Shown: in pieces, positions 42,663-53,417 of the stretch | How positions within the stretch are numbered: position 1 is the stretch's first letter | Layout: the number at the start of each line of letters is the position of its first letter | The notes under the pieces: generated by a model | What the model was told of the DNA's origin: nothing | Seen by the model: only the letters and a program-made list of their open reading frames with translations | Database searches by the model: none | From: Hymenobacter tibetensis | GTDB lineage: Bacteria > Bacteroidota > Bacteroidia > Cytophagales > Hymenobacteraceae | Length of the DNA stretch: 64,000 nucleotides | Assembly: GCF_022827545.1 (NCBI RefSeq) | Contig: NZ_CP094669.1 | Location: forward strand, 447,001-511,000 | Direction of reading: 5' to 3' | Program-made: the position numbers and the translations under genes

Positions 42663-44483
42663 CTAATCGACAGTTTCTCCTTGCTCCTGCTGAGAAAAGT
42701 AGTTGATAAGCACCTTGGCTTTGGCTTTTCCTACTTCGGCTATCAGGTCACTTTCACTCAACTCCCGTATTTTCTTCACGGACTTGAACTTGCTCAATAA
42801 CTTATCAGCAGTAATAGGGCCTAGCCCTTTTACGTCTGTTAGCTCCGTTTTGAGCGTCGCGGCGTCGCGGCGGCTGCGGTGGAAAGTAATGCCGAAGCGG
42901 TGTACTTCGTCGCGCATACGCTGGAATAGACGTAGAGATTCACTTTTCTTGTCGATGTACAGTGGCAGTGGGTCGTTGGGAACATAGATTTCCTCGAGTC
43001 GTTTGGCAATGCCAATCACTGCTATTTTCCCCCAGAGGTCCAAGTCTCTCAAAGCCTTGACTGCCATGCTCAATTGGCCTTTACCTCCGTCTACTATGAC
43101 AAGTTGAGGCAACGATGCGCCTTCGTCCAGCAGGCGACGATAGCGGCGCGAAACAACTTCGTACATCGAGTCGAAGTCGTTGGGCCCAACTACTGTCTTG
43201 ATATGATAGTGGCGGTAGTCTTTCTTGCTGGCCTTGGCATTGCGAAAACACACCATAGCCGCAACCGGATTATCACCTTGAAAGTTGGAGTTGTCGAAGC
43301 ATTCAATGTGCTTGGGCAATTCCGTAAGGCGCAAGTCCTTTTTGATGGTTTCCATGATGCGCACCTCGTTCAGGTCCTTGCTGCGCTCGTTCATGCTTTC
43401 CTTTTCCTTGCGTAGATAAAGCACGTTTTTGATGCTTAGCTCTAGCAATTTGCGTTTGTCCCCAATTTGTGGCTGCGTGATGACGACACCTAAGAGGGGC
43501 AAAGTGGGTAGGGGCACGTTTGTCAGAATTTCCTTGGATTGACTCCCGAACTCCTCCCGCATCTGCATCAGCATAGAAGCTAGAATTTCTTCATCGGGCT
43601 CGTCTAGCTTCTTATGAACTTCAATGGACTGCGTCAGAATAATCGATCCATTCATCACCTTCAGGTAGTTGATGAACGCCAGCTTTTCATTGGAAGCAAT
43701 ACTGAACACGTCGATGTTGGAAAGCGAGGGATTGACGATAGTGCTCTTGGCCTGAAAGGCGTCTAGACGATCTAGTTTCTGCTTGAATTGATGCGCTAGC
43801 TCGTATTGCAACTCTTGAGCTGCCTGCGTCATTTTCTCGCGGAAGTATTGCTTAGGAATGGTCAGGTTGCCGTTCAGAATCTGACGGATCTGCTGGATGT
43901 ACTGATTATTATAGGTTTCCTCGTCTTGCAATCCTTCACAAGGTCCTTTGCAATTACCAAGATGGTATTCCAGACACACTTTGAACTTACCGGCGGCAAT
44001 GTTCTGGGGCGACAGGTTGTATGTGCAGGTCCGTAGGGGATATAGCGCCCGAATAAGCTCCAGCACGACGTTGAGAGAAGAGCCGTTGGCATACGGGCCA
44101 AAATAATGCCCGTCACCAGGCACCTTGTTGCGCGTGGGAATGAGACGCGGATAACGCTCGTCGGTAAGCAGCAAGTAAGGATAAGTCTTGCCGTCCTTTA
44201 GCAGGATATTGTATTTGGGCTGGTGCTGCTTGATCAGGTTGTTCTCCAGCAGAAACGCATCCGACTCGCTGTCCACAATCGTGAATTCGATTCGTTTGAT
44301 ATTCTTTACTAGCTGCTGCGTTTTCTTATTGTGATCCTGCTTGGTGAAATAGCTGCTCACTCGTTTACGCAGGTCAATAGCTTTGCCTACGTAGATGATA
44401 CCTTCATCATCAAAGTACTTGTACACACCCGGACGATGTGGAAGTTGACGGATCTGGTCTTGCAGATGGGCATGGGCGGCCAT
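42663..44483 (-). CDS. uvrC: excinuclease ABC subunit UvrC
   Basis: A 606-residue nucleotide-excision-repair endonuclease that makes both incisions around lesions bound by UvrAB. Domains in order: GIY-YIG nuclease (GVYKYFDDEGIIYVGKAIDLR), a UVR motif for UvrB contact (QELQYELAHQFKQKLDRLD), an RNase-H-like nuclease region (ECFDNSNFQGDNPVAAMVCF), and C-terminal helix-hairpin-helix motifs (LTDVKGLGPITADKLLSKF). The ATG at 44483 is chosen because the family begins shortly before the nuclease domain; upstream codons to 44651 are not homologous in character. Confidence 0.97.
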   Translation of the reverse strand: MAAHAHLQDQIRQLPHRPGVYKYFDDEGIIYVGKAIDLRKRVSSYFTKQDHNKKTQQLVKNIKRIEFTIVDSESDAFLLENNLIKQHQPKYNILLKDGKTYPYLLLTDERYPRLIPTRNKVPGDGHYFGPYANGSSLNVVLELIRALYPLRTCTYNLSPQNIAAGKFKVCLEYHLGNCKGPCEGLQDEETYNNQYIQQIRQILNGNLTIPKQYFREKMTQAAQELQYELAHQFKQKLDRLDAFQAKSTIVNPSLSNIDVFSIASNEKLAFINYLKVMNGSIILTQSIEVHKKLDEPDEEILASMLMQMREEFGSQSKEILTNVPLPTLPLLGVVITQPQIGDKRKLLELSIKNVLYLRKEKESMNERSKDLNEVRIMETIKKDLRLTELPKHIECFDNSNFQGDNPVAAMVCFRNAKASKKDYRHYHIKTVVGPNDFDSMYEVVSRRYRRLLDEGASLPQLVIVDGGKGQLSMAVKALRDLDLWGKIAVIGIAKRLEEIYVPNDPLPLYIDKKSESLRLFQRMRDEVHRFGITFHRSRRDAATLKTELTDVKGLGPITADKLLSKFKSVKKIRELSESDLIAEVGKAKAKVLINYFSQQEQGETVD

Positions 44484-44620
44484 AAATCGCAGGGTAATAC
44501 AGATTGAAGAGGCACTAATTCGTTGGCTTCCTTTAGCAAGGCAAGGCAAAGGTGCTACAAGCAGTACGACGCAACAAAGCTTGGAGGTTCGATGGCAGAG
44601 GTACAAGCACTTTTCAGACA

Positions 44621-44654
44621 ACAAAAAACGTGGCAGGTAAGTCCCCGCCACGTT
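44621..44654 (-). terminator. terminator after the penicillin-binding protein gene
   Basis: An 8-bp stem (44627-44634 with 44647-44654) followed on the minus strand by six Ts. It lies just after the PBP stop at 44690 and upstream of uvrC. Confidence 0.65.
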
Positions 44655-44689
44655 CCCTATTTCCCAACGAAGCTTTAGCTATGCGTAAG

Positions 44690-47023
44690 CTATATCTCTT
44701 CGTCGTTCAAATCGTCTAGGCTAGTTTGATTCAACTTCTGGTCGTAGGGTATTGTGTCGCGCGCGGCGCCATTATAGTAGCGCGAGCAGTCGATTTCCAC
44801 GCTTAGTGGCTTTTCGGGTTTAGGAAAAGCTCCTTTATCGATGTCGAGGCTCTTGTCGGCATACACTTTCTTCATGAAAATGCCGTAAAGTGGTAGGGCT
44901 AGGCGTGAACCTTGCCCGTATGCTCCGGTACGAAAGTGGATGCTTCGGTCTTCGCCACCAACCCACATACCGCACACTAGGTTGGGTGTGAGACCCATAA
45001 ACCAGCCATCGGAATAGTTGGATGTAGTGCCGGTTTTGGCGCCCATTTCATAAGGAAACTTGAAGCCACCTTTCAAGATGATGCTAGTACCACCTTGCTC
45101 TTCCGTAGCGCCACGGAGCATGTGTGTCATTAGATAAGCCGTTTCCTCACTTAACGCTTCCTTGGTTTGCGGCACAAATTCGCGAAGAACGTTGCCGTTT
45201 TTATCGTCGATGCGCGTGACCATGATAGGGGAGGTCCAGACGCCTTTGTTGACGAAGGTGCTGTAGGCCCCAGTTAGCTCGTAGATGCTCACGTCGGAAG
45301 AGCCAAAGCCAATGGCTGGCACGGCATCAATCGGCGACGTGATACCCAAGTTCTTCGCGTAATTGGCCACAACGTCAGGACCCATTTTCTGCACCAACCA
45401 GGCAGTGATGGAGTTCATGGAGCGAGCCAATGCCTGCCGGAGCGTGAAGGTGCGGCCAGAATAGGAGCCCTCGAAGTTGCGGGGGGTGTAAGCTGGCCGG
45501 CCTCTTTCTGCTGGGAAGGTAGTGGCTACGTCGGGCCGCTGATAGCAGGGAGAGTAGCCCTGGTCGATAGCTGCCACGTAAACAAAGGGCTTGAACGTGG
45601 AGCCAGGCTGCCGCTTGCCTTGCTTTACGTGGTCGTATTTGATGTACTTGTAGTTGATGCCACCCACCCACGCCTTTATTTGGCCATTTAGGGGGTTCAT
45701 GGCCATAAATCCGGAGTGAAGTAGGCGCTTGTAATACGCAAGCGAATCCATAGGCGACATATTCACCTCTTTCTCGCCACCATTCCAGGTAAACACCTTC
45801 ATCTTGTACTTCTTGTTCAGATGGTATTTAATGGAATCTGGGTTGCCGTTGTAGCGGGCGCTAAGGGAGCGGTAGCGCTCAGTCCGCTTGATGGAAGTGC
45901 TGAGGAAATTAGGAATGAGACGGCCATTCTCATCTCGCCAAGGTTGCTGCCCCTTCCAGTGCTGATCAAACCATTTCTGCTGGAGCTTCATGTGCTCCGC
46001 TACCGCAGCCTCGGCATATTTCTGCATGCGGGAGTCGATGGTCGTGTAGATCTTAAGACCATCGGAATAAAGGTCGTGCTCGGTCTCTTTTGCCCACTCA
46101 CGCAAGGCTTTGCTTAGCTCGGTGCGGAAGTAAGGCGCAATGCCTTCGTTTTGGTTCTCGACCTTATAGTCTAGCTTGATAGGCTTGGCCACGGTAGCAG
46201 CATACACAGGTTCAGTGATGTAGCCGTACTTCTGCATTTGGCCCAACACCCAGTCGCGGCGGCGCTTGGAGCGCTCTGGGTTGCGTACTGGGTTGAACCA
46301 CGACGGGCCGTTCACGAGTCCTACCAGCAGCGCTGATTGCTCTAAGGTCAGGTCACGGGGGTGCTTGTTGAAGAAAGTTTTAGCTGCTACGTTGATGCCG
46401 AATGCATTAGAGCCAAACTCCGCGGTGTTGAGGTACATGCGCAGGATTTCGCGCTTGGTGTAGTTCCGCTCCAGCCGCACTGCCAAAATCCATTCCTTGG
46501 TTTTAGTGATAAGCATGCGCAAACCCGGTACGTCGTTCAGCCGACCGTCGTTGAGGTCTTCACGAGTCCGGAACAGCATTTTGGCTAACTGCTGGCTAAG
46601 GGTAGACCCGCCGCCGCTTTTGCCACCACTCACCAAGCCCGTTGCCACGCGGGCCATGGCCTTGGGGTCAATACCGGAATGGCTTTCAAACCGGGCATCT
46701 TCCGTGGCAATCAGCGCATCTATAGTGGTCTGCGGAATGTCCTTGTAACTGACTGGCGTACGGTTTTCTCGGAAATATTTGCCCATCAGCACCCCGTCGG
46801 CAGAATATACTTCTGAGGCCAACTCACTGCGTGGGCTCTCCAAGGACTTCAGGTTGGGCATCTGCCCGAACAGGTTGAGGAAATTGACACTGACGGCCAG
46901 CACGTACAGCAGGAAAGCCACAAAGCCACCCCCGAACAACACCCACAGAGTACGGGTGAGGGCCGAGAAGCGACCGGGCCGCTGCGGTTTGCGTGTAACA
47001 GGTCTGGTTTTAGAAGCGGGCAT
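44690..47023 (-). CDS. class A penicillin-binding protein (PBP1A type)
   Basis: A 777-residue bifunctional peptidoglycan synthase anchored by one N-terminal helix (LTRTLWVLFGGGFVAFLLYV). The GT51 transglycosylase carries ATEDARFESHSGID and GGSTLSQQLAKMLF. The transpeptidase carries the nucleophile motif STFK in PGSTFKPFVYVAAID, SMN, and KTGTTSNYSDGWF. An ATG at 47023 is preferred to a TTG three codons upstream. The C-terminal tail is acidic (LDDLNDEEI). It is transcribed toward uvrC and is followed by its own terminator. Confidence 0.95.
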   Translation of the reverse strand: MPASKTRPVTRKPQRPGRFSALTRTLWVLFGGGFVAFLLYVLAVSVNFLNLFGQMPNLKSLESPRSELASEVYSADGVLMGKYFRENRTPVSYKDIPQTTIDALIATEDARFESHSGIDPKAMARVATGLVSGGKSGGGSTLSQQLAKMLFRTREDLNDGRLNDVPGLRMLITKTKEWILAVRLERNYTKREILRMYLNTAEFGSNAFGINVAAKTFFNKHPRDLTLEQSALLVGLVNGPSWFNPVRNPERSKRRRDWVLGQMQKYGYITEPVYAATVAKPIKLDYKVENQNEGIAPYFRTELSKALREWAKETEHDLYSDGLKIYTTIDSRMQKYAEAAVAEHMKLQQKWFDQHWKGQQPWRDENGRLIPNFLSTSIKRTERYRSLSARYNGNPDSIKYHLNKKYKMKVFTWNGGEKEVNMSPMDSLAYYKRLLHSGFMAMNPLNGQIKAWVGGINYKYIKYDHVKQGKRQPGSTFKPFVYVAAIDQGYSPCYQRPDVATTFPAERGRPAYTPRNFEGSYSGRTFTLRQALARSMNSITAWLVQKMGPDVVANYAKNLGITSPIDAVPAIGFGSSDVSIYELTGAYSTFVNKGVWTSPIMVTRIDDKNGNVLREFVPQTKEALSEETAYLMTHMLRGATEEQGGTSIILKGGFKFPYEMGAKTGTTSNYSDGWFMGLTPNLVCGMWVGGEDRSIHFRTGAYGQGSRLALPLYGIFMKKVYADKSLDIDKGAFPKPEKPLSVEIDCSRYYNGAARDTIPYDQKLNQTSLDDLNDEEI

Positions 47024-47168
47024 TCTTTTCAAGTAATGATGTAAAGCACAGATTGTAAATAGGGCTTATACCCCATGCCAATCTATCTGTTGGGTGCATG
47101 GCCAAAGCAACCAGTCACAAGTACAGCCAAGAACAAACTGCCTAGACAGTAGGGGCTTACTGAAGCAG

Positions 47169-50100
47169 TTACCGGTAAGTCTGTTGATAGAACCGTTGAT
47201 ATTCCTCCACGTCGCGGCGCTGAAGCAGCAAGGGTAGGTTATCAATACCTATAACCAGGGTTTGGTAACCCACGCCGCGCAAGCGGTTTAGTGGGGACTG
47301 GGGTCCGCGCAGCTTTAGTGCATATGCCTGAGCAATTTTCACGCCGCTTAGCCCTTGCACTACCACCATTTCCAGGGAGTCTCCGAGAGGCTGTTGCTGT
47401 ACCTGTAGGTTGCTGGCTTTGAAGTAGCGGCTGTTGTATGTCCCGAGCTGGGTTGGTAAGGTTTGTAATGGGACGGCTGCTTTCGGAAAGACAAGCACCA
47501 CCGCATGAACCCCTGCTGGATTGGCGGGATTAACAGCGTAAGGTGACGCAATAGCCACGGATGCAGCGGGTGCTGCATTGGTTGTGGTGGGCGTGCCCGC
47601 TGCTGGTGAAGTAGAGGGGGTGGGTGTTGTAGCAGGTGGGGGCGTGGAGGCAGGAACGGAGGTAGCCGCAACCACAGGAACTGTGGCGGGCGCTGGGGCT
47701 TTCTTTGCCGGCTTTTTGCCCCTGGCTCTGTCTTGGGCTGCTGCCATCCGGGCCGCTTTCACTGGGTCGATAGGTGGAGCAGCTGGTGAGGTGGCTGCCG
47801 GAGTGGTGGAAGTAGCTGAGGAATCGGTGGGAGATGCTGGCGGGGGCTGGCTGGTGGCCGGTAGTTTAGGCTGCTCGGAAGTAGGCGCTGGAGTGGTAGG
47901 GACCGGGGCCGGTGCGGTGGCAGCTGGCGTTACTAGAGGAGTAGCTTTAACGGGTGGCGTATCCGGGTTATAGAGGATACGAACCCGGTTGTTTATTTCC
48001 CCTGGCCGAAACATGGAGATGGTTGGCTTCTGCGTGGAAGCTAGAGCGCCTGGGATACCACCAGTGTCGTATTTCTTGTAAGACTCCAGCAAGGTGCGCG
48101 CATCATTGCTAAGTGGCGACTCCTGATAAGCCTTTACAAACTTCTCTAAAGAATTCTTAGCTGTCAACGGCGGCTGCGTGCGAATATCAATCAGCGTATT
48201 CAAGTAGGCTATCCGGTCGTTCAAATCGGTTTCCGGAAATTTCTTGGACGTCTGGGCCAGCAAAGCAGCCGCCTTCTTGAAATCCTGCCGCTTGTACATC
48301 GCGAAAGCCGTATCCACCTGCACCGCTACTTCTTTGTTTACAAGGGATGCCCGCCGCAGATACTCAGGGTCGGCGGCCAACCGGGCGTAAGCGGAATTAG
48401 GAAATTCTTGCCGCAAGCGTTGGGCGTAGACTTCTGCCTTGGCCAGTTCGTTTTGCTCCTTATAGATCAGGTAGAGGCTGTAGTAGGTTTCAGGAGAATG
48501 AGTGGTCTTGGGAAAGCGGGTAAGCAGCTTCTCATAAGTCTGGGCGGCTGGCGTAAGCTCGCGCAGTTGCTGGTTGTAGATGGTGCCAAGCGAATACAAA
48601 GCTTCTTCCACCTGCTTCTCAGAAGCCACCATCAACTCAGGCGTGAGAGGTAGTGTCTGACGGTACTGGGCTACCAATGCTTTGCGCTGAACAGCAGGGT
48701 CAGCAGTAGCCGCTGCCTCCCCCAAGCCAGTAGTAGCACCTGCAGTTACTTTGGTTTGGTTGGTACCGGCAATACTAACGGGCACGTTGCCACCGCCTGG
48801 CGCCACAGGCGAAGCGCTGGCTACCGTTACCGTCCGCCAGTTGTCCTGCAGTGGCCGGTCGCCCCACCTCCGAATAAAGTCGGCGCGGGCTGTGCTCATA
48901 GCGGTAGGGTTATCGAAATACCACTTCGCCCCCGTACTCCCATTAATAAAGTCCTCGGGATTGATATCGGTTTGCAAGTCACGGGACGTGCTGATACCTG
49001 CTGCAAGTGCCTGGCGGCTGCTTTCGCGTTCTTGCTTGGCCGCTAAGACCTCGGCTGCTTTACGCTTGGTTTCCAGTTCAGCATCGGCGTAGGCTGTGAG
49101 GCGCGTACGGAGTGCCGTAGTATCCAAGCGCGCCAGCGCCTGCAGGCTGTCTTGCGTTTCTATGATGCTGTATTGTTGAGCGAAATCCTTGAGAATGCCT
49201 GCCCGCTCGGAAATGGCAACAAAATTAGGAGCGTCCTTCGAGAGGTTCTGAACGGTGCTGTCGTAGTAAGCGGCTGCCAACCGGTATTTCTGCAAGTTCT
49301 CGTAATAAATGCGGCCTGCTAGTAAATAGGTGTAGGACTTCTGCGCGCGGTTAGCGCTACCAGCCCGCGCCGACTGTTGCAATAGTTTCAGCGCGTCGTC
49401 GTACCGTTGCTGCCGGTAGTCAAGCCGCGCCATTTCATAATAGATTTTGTCGCGGTACTCCTTGTTCTTAGTATCCTTCAGCAGCTTCGCAAAGTACTTA
49501 TCGAGGCGTGCTTTGTCGTTGTTATTCAAGTCCGACACTTGTCCTAGCATCAGCTTCGAGAAGAAATCCAGCTCGTAGGGTGGGTTTTTCTTTAAGATCT
49601 TGTTAAGCTCAGCATACGCCTTCTTGTCTTCGCCCTGGTTCTGATACAGCTGAGCTAAAATGTAGCGAGTGCGCGACTGTTCGTTCTTTGGCTCTACCAA
49701 CGGAATGGCACGCTCTAGGTTCTCAATGGCCTTCAGGGGCTCATCGGTCTTCAAGTAATAGTCGGCCCGGGTTAGAAACAACGCCCGCGCATTCACTTCG
49801 CGGCCTTCTTCTTTGTCTAACAAATCGGATACAGCTTTAGCATTTTCCAGCTCCTTGCTAGCTAAAAATGTACGCATCAGCCAAATAAGGGCCTCATGCT
49901 TGGCATTAGGGTCTTTGCTGGTGCTGTTGACGTATTTAAACGTCTTGGCCGCGTCCTCGAACTCCATCTTATAGTACCTACTCTTCCCGATAAGAATGTA
50001 GGCATCGTCCGTCCAATCAGATGCCGCCCGGTATTGAATGGGCAAAGAAGCTTTCTTCACTACGTCTTCCAAGTCCGTAGCTACTGTGCCTACAGAGGCC

Positions 50101-50345
50101 TGATCCAGAGTCGGGAAGAGCGTGAGTACTTGGTTGTAATCGTTCTGACGAGCTTGGTAGAGCTTAGCCTCCACGCCACGTAGCTTCTCACGAGCCAAAA
50201 AGTAACCATTGTCGCGCGCTACCACGTTGTCGTAGGCGTGGCCCACCACTCCGCGGCGCTCAGAAGCGCAACCGCCTAAACCAGCAACAAGCACCAGGGT
50301 AGCCACCGGAGCAGCAAGCAGACGAAGAATAGAGTATCGTGTCAA
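47169..50345 (-). CDS. porW: T9SS-associated TPR lipoprotein (PorW/SprE type)
   Basis: A 1058-residue lipoprotein (lipobox LGGC) with many tetratricopeptide repeats over residues about 40-780, resembling PorW/SprE, which is required for type IX secretion. Repeat units include AYILIGKSRYYKMEFEDAAKTFKYV and YKRQDFKKAAALLAQTSKKFPETD, shortened here. After about 800, a Pro/Ala/Thr-rich linker of roughly 130 residues leads to a C-terminal domain (VHAVVLVFPKAAVPLQTL). The only in-frame start giving a lipoprotein signal is a TTG at 50345; no ATG lies nearby. It lies far from gldKLMN, on the opposite strand. Confidence 0.85.
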   Translation of the reverse strand: MTRYSILRLLAAPVATLVLVAGLGGCASERRGVVGHAYDNVVARDNGYFLAREKLRGVEAKLYQARQNDYNQVLTLFPTLDQASVGTVATDLEDVVKKASLPIQYRAASDWTDDAYILIGKSRYYKMEFEDAAKTFKYVNSTSKDPNAKHEALIWLMRTFLASKELENAKAVSDLLDKEEGREVNARALFLTRADYYLKTDEPLKAIENLERAIPLVEPKNEQSRTRYILAQLYQNQGEDKKAYAELNKILKKNPPYELDFFSKLMLGQVSDLNNNDKARLDKYFAKLLKDTKNKEYRDKIYYEMARLDYRQQRYDDALKLLQQSARAGSANRAQKSYTYLLAGRIYYENLQKYRLAAAYYDSTVQNLSKDAPNFVAISERAGILKDFAQQYSIIETQDSLQALARLDTTALRTRLTAYADAELETKRKAAEVLAAKQERESSRQALAAGISTSRDLQTDINPEDFINGSTGAKWYFDNPTAMSTARADFIRRWGDRPLQDNWRTVTVASASPVAPGGGNVPVSIAGTNQTKVTAGATTGLGEAAATADPAVQRKALVAQYRQTLPLTPELMVASEKQVEEALYSLGTIYNQQLRELTPAAQTYEKLLTRFPKTTHSPETYYSLYLIYKEQNELAKAEVYAQRLRQEFPNSAYARLAADPEYLRRASLVNKEVAVQVDTAFAMYKRQDFKKAAALLAQTSKKFPETDLNDRIAYLNTLIDIRTQPPLTAKNSLEKFVKAYQESPLSNDARTLLESYKKYDTGGIPGALASTQKPTISMFRPGEINNRVRILYNPDTPPVKATPLVTPAATAPAPVPTTPAPTSEQPKLPATSQPPPASPTDSSATSTTPAATSPAAPPIDPVKAARMAAAQDRARGKKPAKKAPAPATVPVVAATSVPASTPPPATTPTPSTSPAAGTPTTTNAAPAASVAIASPYAVNPANPAGVHAVVLVFPKAAVPLQTLPTQLGTYNSRYFKASNLQVQQQPLGDSLEMVVVQGLSGVKIAQAYALKLRGPQSPLNRLRGVGYQTLVIGIDNLPLLLQRRDVEEYQRFYQQTYR

Positions 50346-50563
50346 AACAGAAGGCAGATCGGAAACAGAGATTACCAGTACGACAACGCACGAAACTGAC
50401 TGCTTTGTTCAGCTTCTGTACTCGCGTAGGAGGCATAACGTCACTCAGTCAGTAAAATTACGCTTTTTCCTAGCCTCCGTAGGACCTTTACATATTAGGT
50501 GGTGCCAACCTAGTTGGCGCTGCCACTGTAAAACTACTTCTATCGTCCTTAATCCATCCCACC

Positions 50564-50794
50564 ATGTCCTCTTCGCCCACTCCCAAACCTGATTCTACGC
50601 CTCCGCGTGGTGGCAATTTTGCCAAGTATTCTGGGCTTGGTATTCAGATGCTCGCCATCATTGGGCTAGGTACGTGGCTGGGCGTTTGGCTTGATGGCCG
50701 CTTCGGCACTGGACCCTGGGGAACTGTTGTACTGATGCTTTTATCGGTATTTATTGCCATGTACCAAGTCATTCGCTCTGTGTCGAGCGAGTGA
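50564..50794 (+). CDS. atpZ: AtpZ/AtpI family protein
   Basis: A 76-residue protein with two hydrophobic segments (LGIQMLAIIGLGTWLGVWLDGRF and WGTVVLMLLSVFIAMYQVI), of the AtpZ/AtpI family found ahead of F1Fo-ATPase genes and implicated in Mg2+/Ca2+ handling or c-ring assembly. Position directly before the AtpI-like gene and atpB supports the call. The N terminus is hydrophilic and Pro-rich. Confidence 0.9.
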   Translation: MSSSPTPKPDSTPPRGGNFAKYSGLGIQMLAIIGLGTWLGVWLDGRFGTGPWGTVVLMLLSVFIAMYQVIRSVSSE

Positions 50795-50865
50795 AGACAT
50801 GAGGAGCAGACAATTAAAAAATTAGTGTGACATTAAAACAAAGGATACTTCTATTCTTTGAGTGG

Positions 50866-50873
50866 TATCTTTG
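50866..50873 (+). promoter_or_regulatory. candidate -7 element within the atp leader
   Basis: TATCTTTG matches TAnnTTTG exactly, with a -33 region lacking a TTTG. If used, transcription would begin near 50880, which is downstream of the GTG at 50862. This argues for translation of the AtpI-like gene from the TTG at 50916. Confidence 0.4.
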
Positions 50874-50915
50874 TCGCCCTCTTTAAGTATTGTTGGTCCA
50901 CTATACTGTTCTGAT

Positions 50916-51323
50916 TTGGTTCGTTTCTTCCGCAACCTGCTCTTGCTTACAGTGCTGCTCTATGGCATTCTGTACTTGTTGCATGCCCGCTTCGGAACAA
51001 TGGTCGTGCACCCACTCGCAGCCTATACATTAGGCTACTTTGCGTTGCTTACAGCTATTATATACTGGGTAACGGCCCGGTTGGTGCGTGCCAACCCCGA
51101 CAACTTCATGGGCGCTTACTTCGGCTCTATGGTGGTACGCTTACTCTTGTCCGTGGGGCTGGTGCTGCTGTACTTATATAGGGGAGGAGCGCACGAAGGT
51201 AATGGGCGGTGGGCCTTCTTGGGAGTGTTCTTTCTCCTGTACTTTATTTACACTGGGTTTGAAATATGGGCTATCCTGAGTAACTTGCGCCCGTTTTCAA
51301 AACCGAGTGTAATCACAGAATGA
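50916..51323 (+). CDS. AtpI-like membrane protein of the atp cluster
   Basis: A 135-residue protein with about four membrane helices: FFRNLLLLTVLLYGILYLL, TLGYFALLTAIIYWVTARLV, YFGSMVVRLLLSVGLVLLYL and FLGVFFLLYFIYTGFEIWAIL, each cut below the limit here. Similar helical proteins precede atpB in many Bacteroidota, where an assembly or ion-leak role is assumed. The start is uncertain: a GTG at 50862 gives a longer, uncharacteristic N terminus; the TTG at 50916 gives the usual MVRFFRN beginning. Confidence 0.75.
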   Translation: MVRFFRNLLLLTVLLYGILYLLHARFGTMVVHPLAAYTLGYFALLTAIIYWVTARLVRANPDNFMGAYFGSMVVRLLLSVGLVLLYLYRGGAHEGNGRWAFLGVFFLLYFIYTGFEIWAILSNLRPFSKPSVITE

Positions 51324-51356
51324 AGATTCTGTGAATTTTTATCTAATCCCCTCTGA

Positions 51357-52738
<1,382 letters not shown>

Positions 52739-52759
52739 GAGATAGAAGCAACGTCCTGA

Positions 52760-52801
52760 CAGCCCGCTGCGCGTCGCTTCGGCGCACGACGCGGCGGGCT
52801 G
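52760..52801 (+). repeat. GC-rich hairpin after atpE
   Basis: A strong GC-rich imperfect stem (52760-52776 with 52787-52801; the arms read CAGCCCGC and GCGGGCTG at their outer ends) lies 21 bases after the atpE stop. It lacks a proper T-run, so it is more likely to act as a processing barrier or partial attenuator raising atpE mRNA than as a full terminator, because atpF follows. Confidence 0.7.
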
Positions 52802-52812
52802 GCTTGGCTTAA

Positions 52813-52918
52813 TTAGGAACGAGTAGTGAGTACCAAGTAGTGAGACCGAACAGTCTAGTACTTCTTGGCTCATCGATTGACCTACTCCATACCAAGTACT
52901 TCCTACTACTTATTCTCC
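52813..52918 (+). repeat. imperfect inverted repeat, atpE-atpF gap
   Basis: Two arms rich in AGTAGT, AAGTA and CCAAGTA words (52820-52845 and 52888-52914) are imperfectly inverted with respect to each other around a 40-base middle. The spacer is much longer than needed for atpF translation. It may be a degenerated mobile-type repeat or an RNA structure. Confidence 0.5.
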
Positions 52919-52919
52919 C

Positions 52920-53417
52920 ATGCCTCCATTAGTAACCCCCGAATTAGGCCTGATCTTCTGGCAGCTGGTGATTTTCCTCATCGTGCTGTTCCTGCTGGGT
53001 AAGTTTGCCTGGAAGCCGATTCTCATGTCTCTGAAGCAGCGCGAAGACTCCATCGAAGGAGCTCTCCGCATGGCCGACCAGGCCAAGCTGGAAATGCAAG
53101 AGCTGAAAGCTGGCAACGAAAAGCTGCTGGCTGAAGCCCGTTTGGAGCGCGACCGAATCATGAAGGAAGCTTCTGCCATGGCTAATCAGCTCATTGAGCA
53201 AGCCAAAAACAAGGCAAATGAAGAAGGTGGCCGCATGATTGTGCAGGCTCGCGAAGCTATTCAGAACGAGAAAAACGCAGCCTTAGCGGAGGTGAAAAAC
53301 ACCGCTGCTCAGTTGTCTATCGATATTGCCGAGCGTATTCTGCGCCGCGAGCTGACCGATACCAACTCGCAAAAAGAGCTTGTGAACTCGTATCTGAAGG
53401 AAGTAAAGCTAAACTAA
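52920..53417 (+). CDS. atpF: F0F1 ATP synthase subunit b
   Basis: A 165-residue stator subunit. A membrane anchor (LIFWQLVIFLIVLFLLGKFAW) is followed by a long charged helix that dimerises and reaches the F1 head (AEARLERDRIMKEASAMANQL). Length is typical. It is in the standard order after atpE, but separated from it by 181 bases containing hairpins. Confidence 0.96.
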   Translation: MPPLVTPELGLIFWQLVIFLIVLFLLGKFAWKPILMSLKQREDSIEGALRMADQAKLEMQELKAGNEKLLAEARLERDRIMKEASAMANQLIEQAKNKANEEGGRMIVQAREAIQNEKNAALAEVKNTAAQLSIDIAERILRRELTDTNSQKELVNSYLKEVKLN

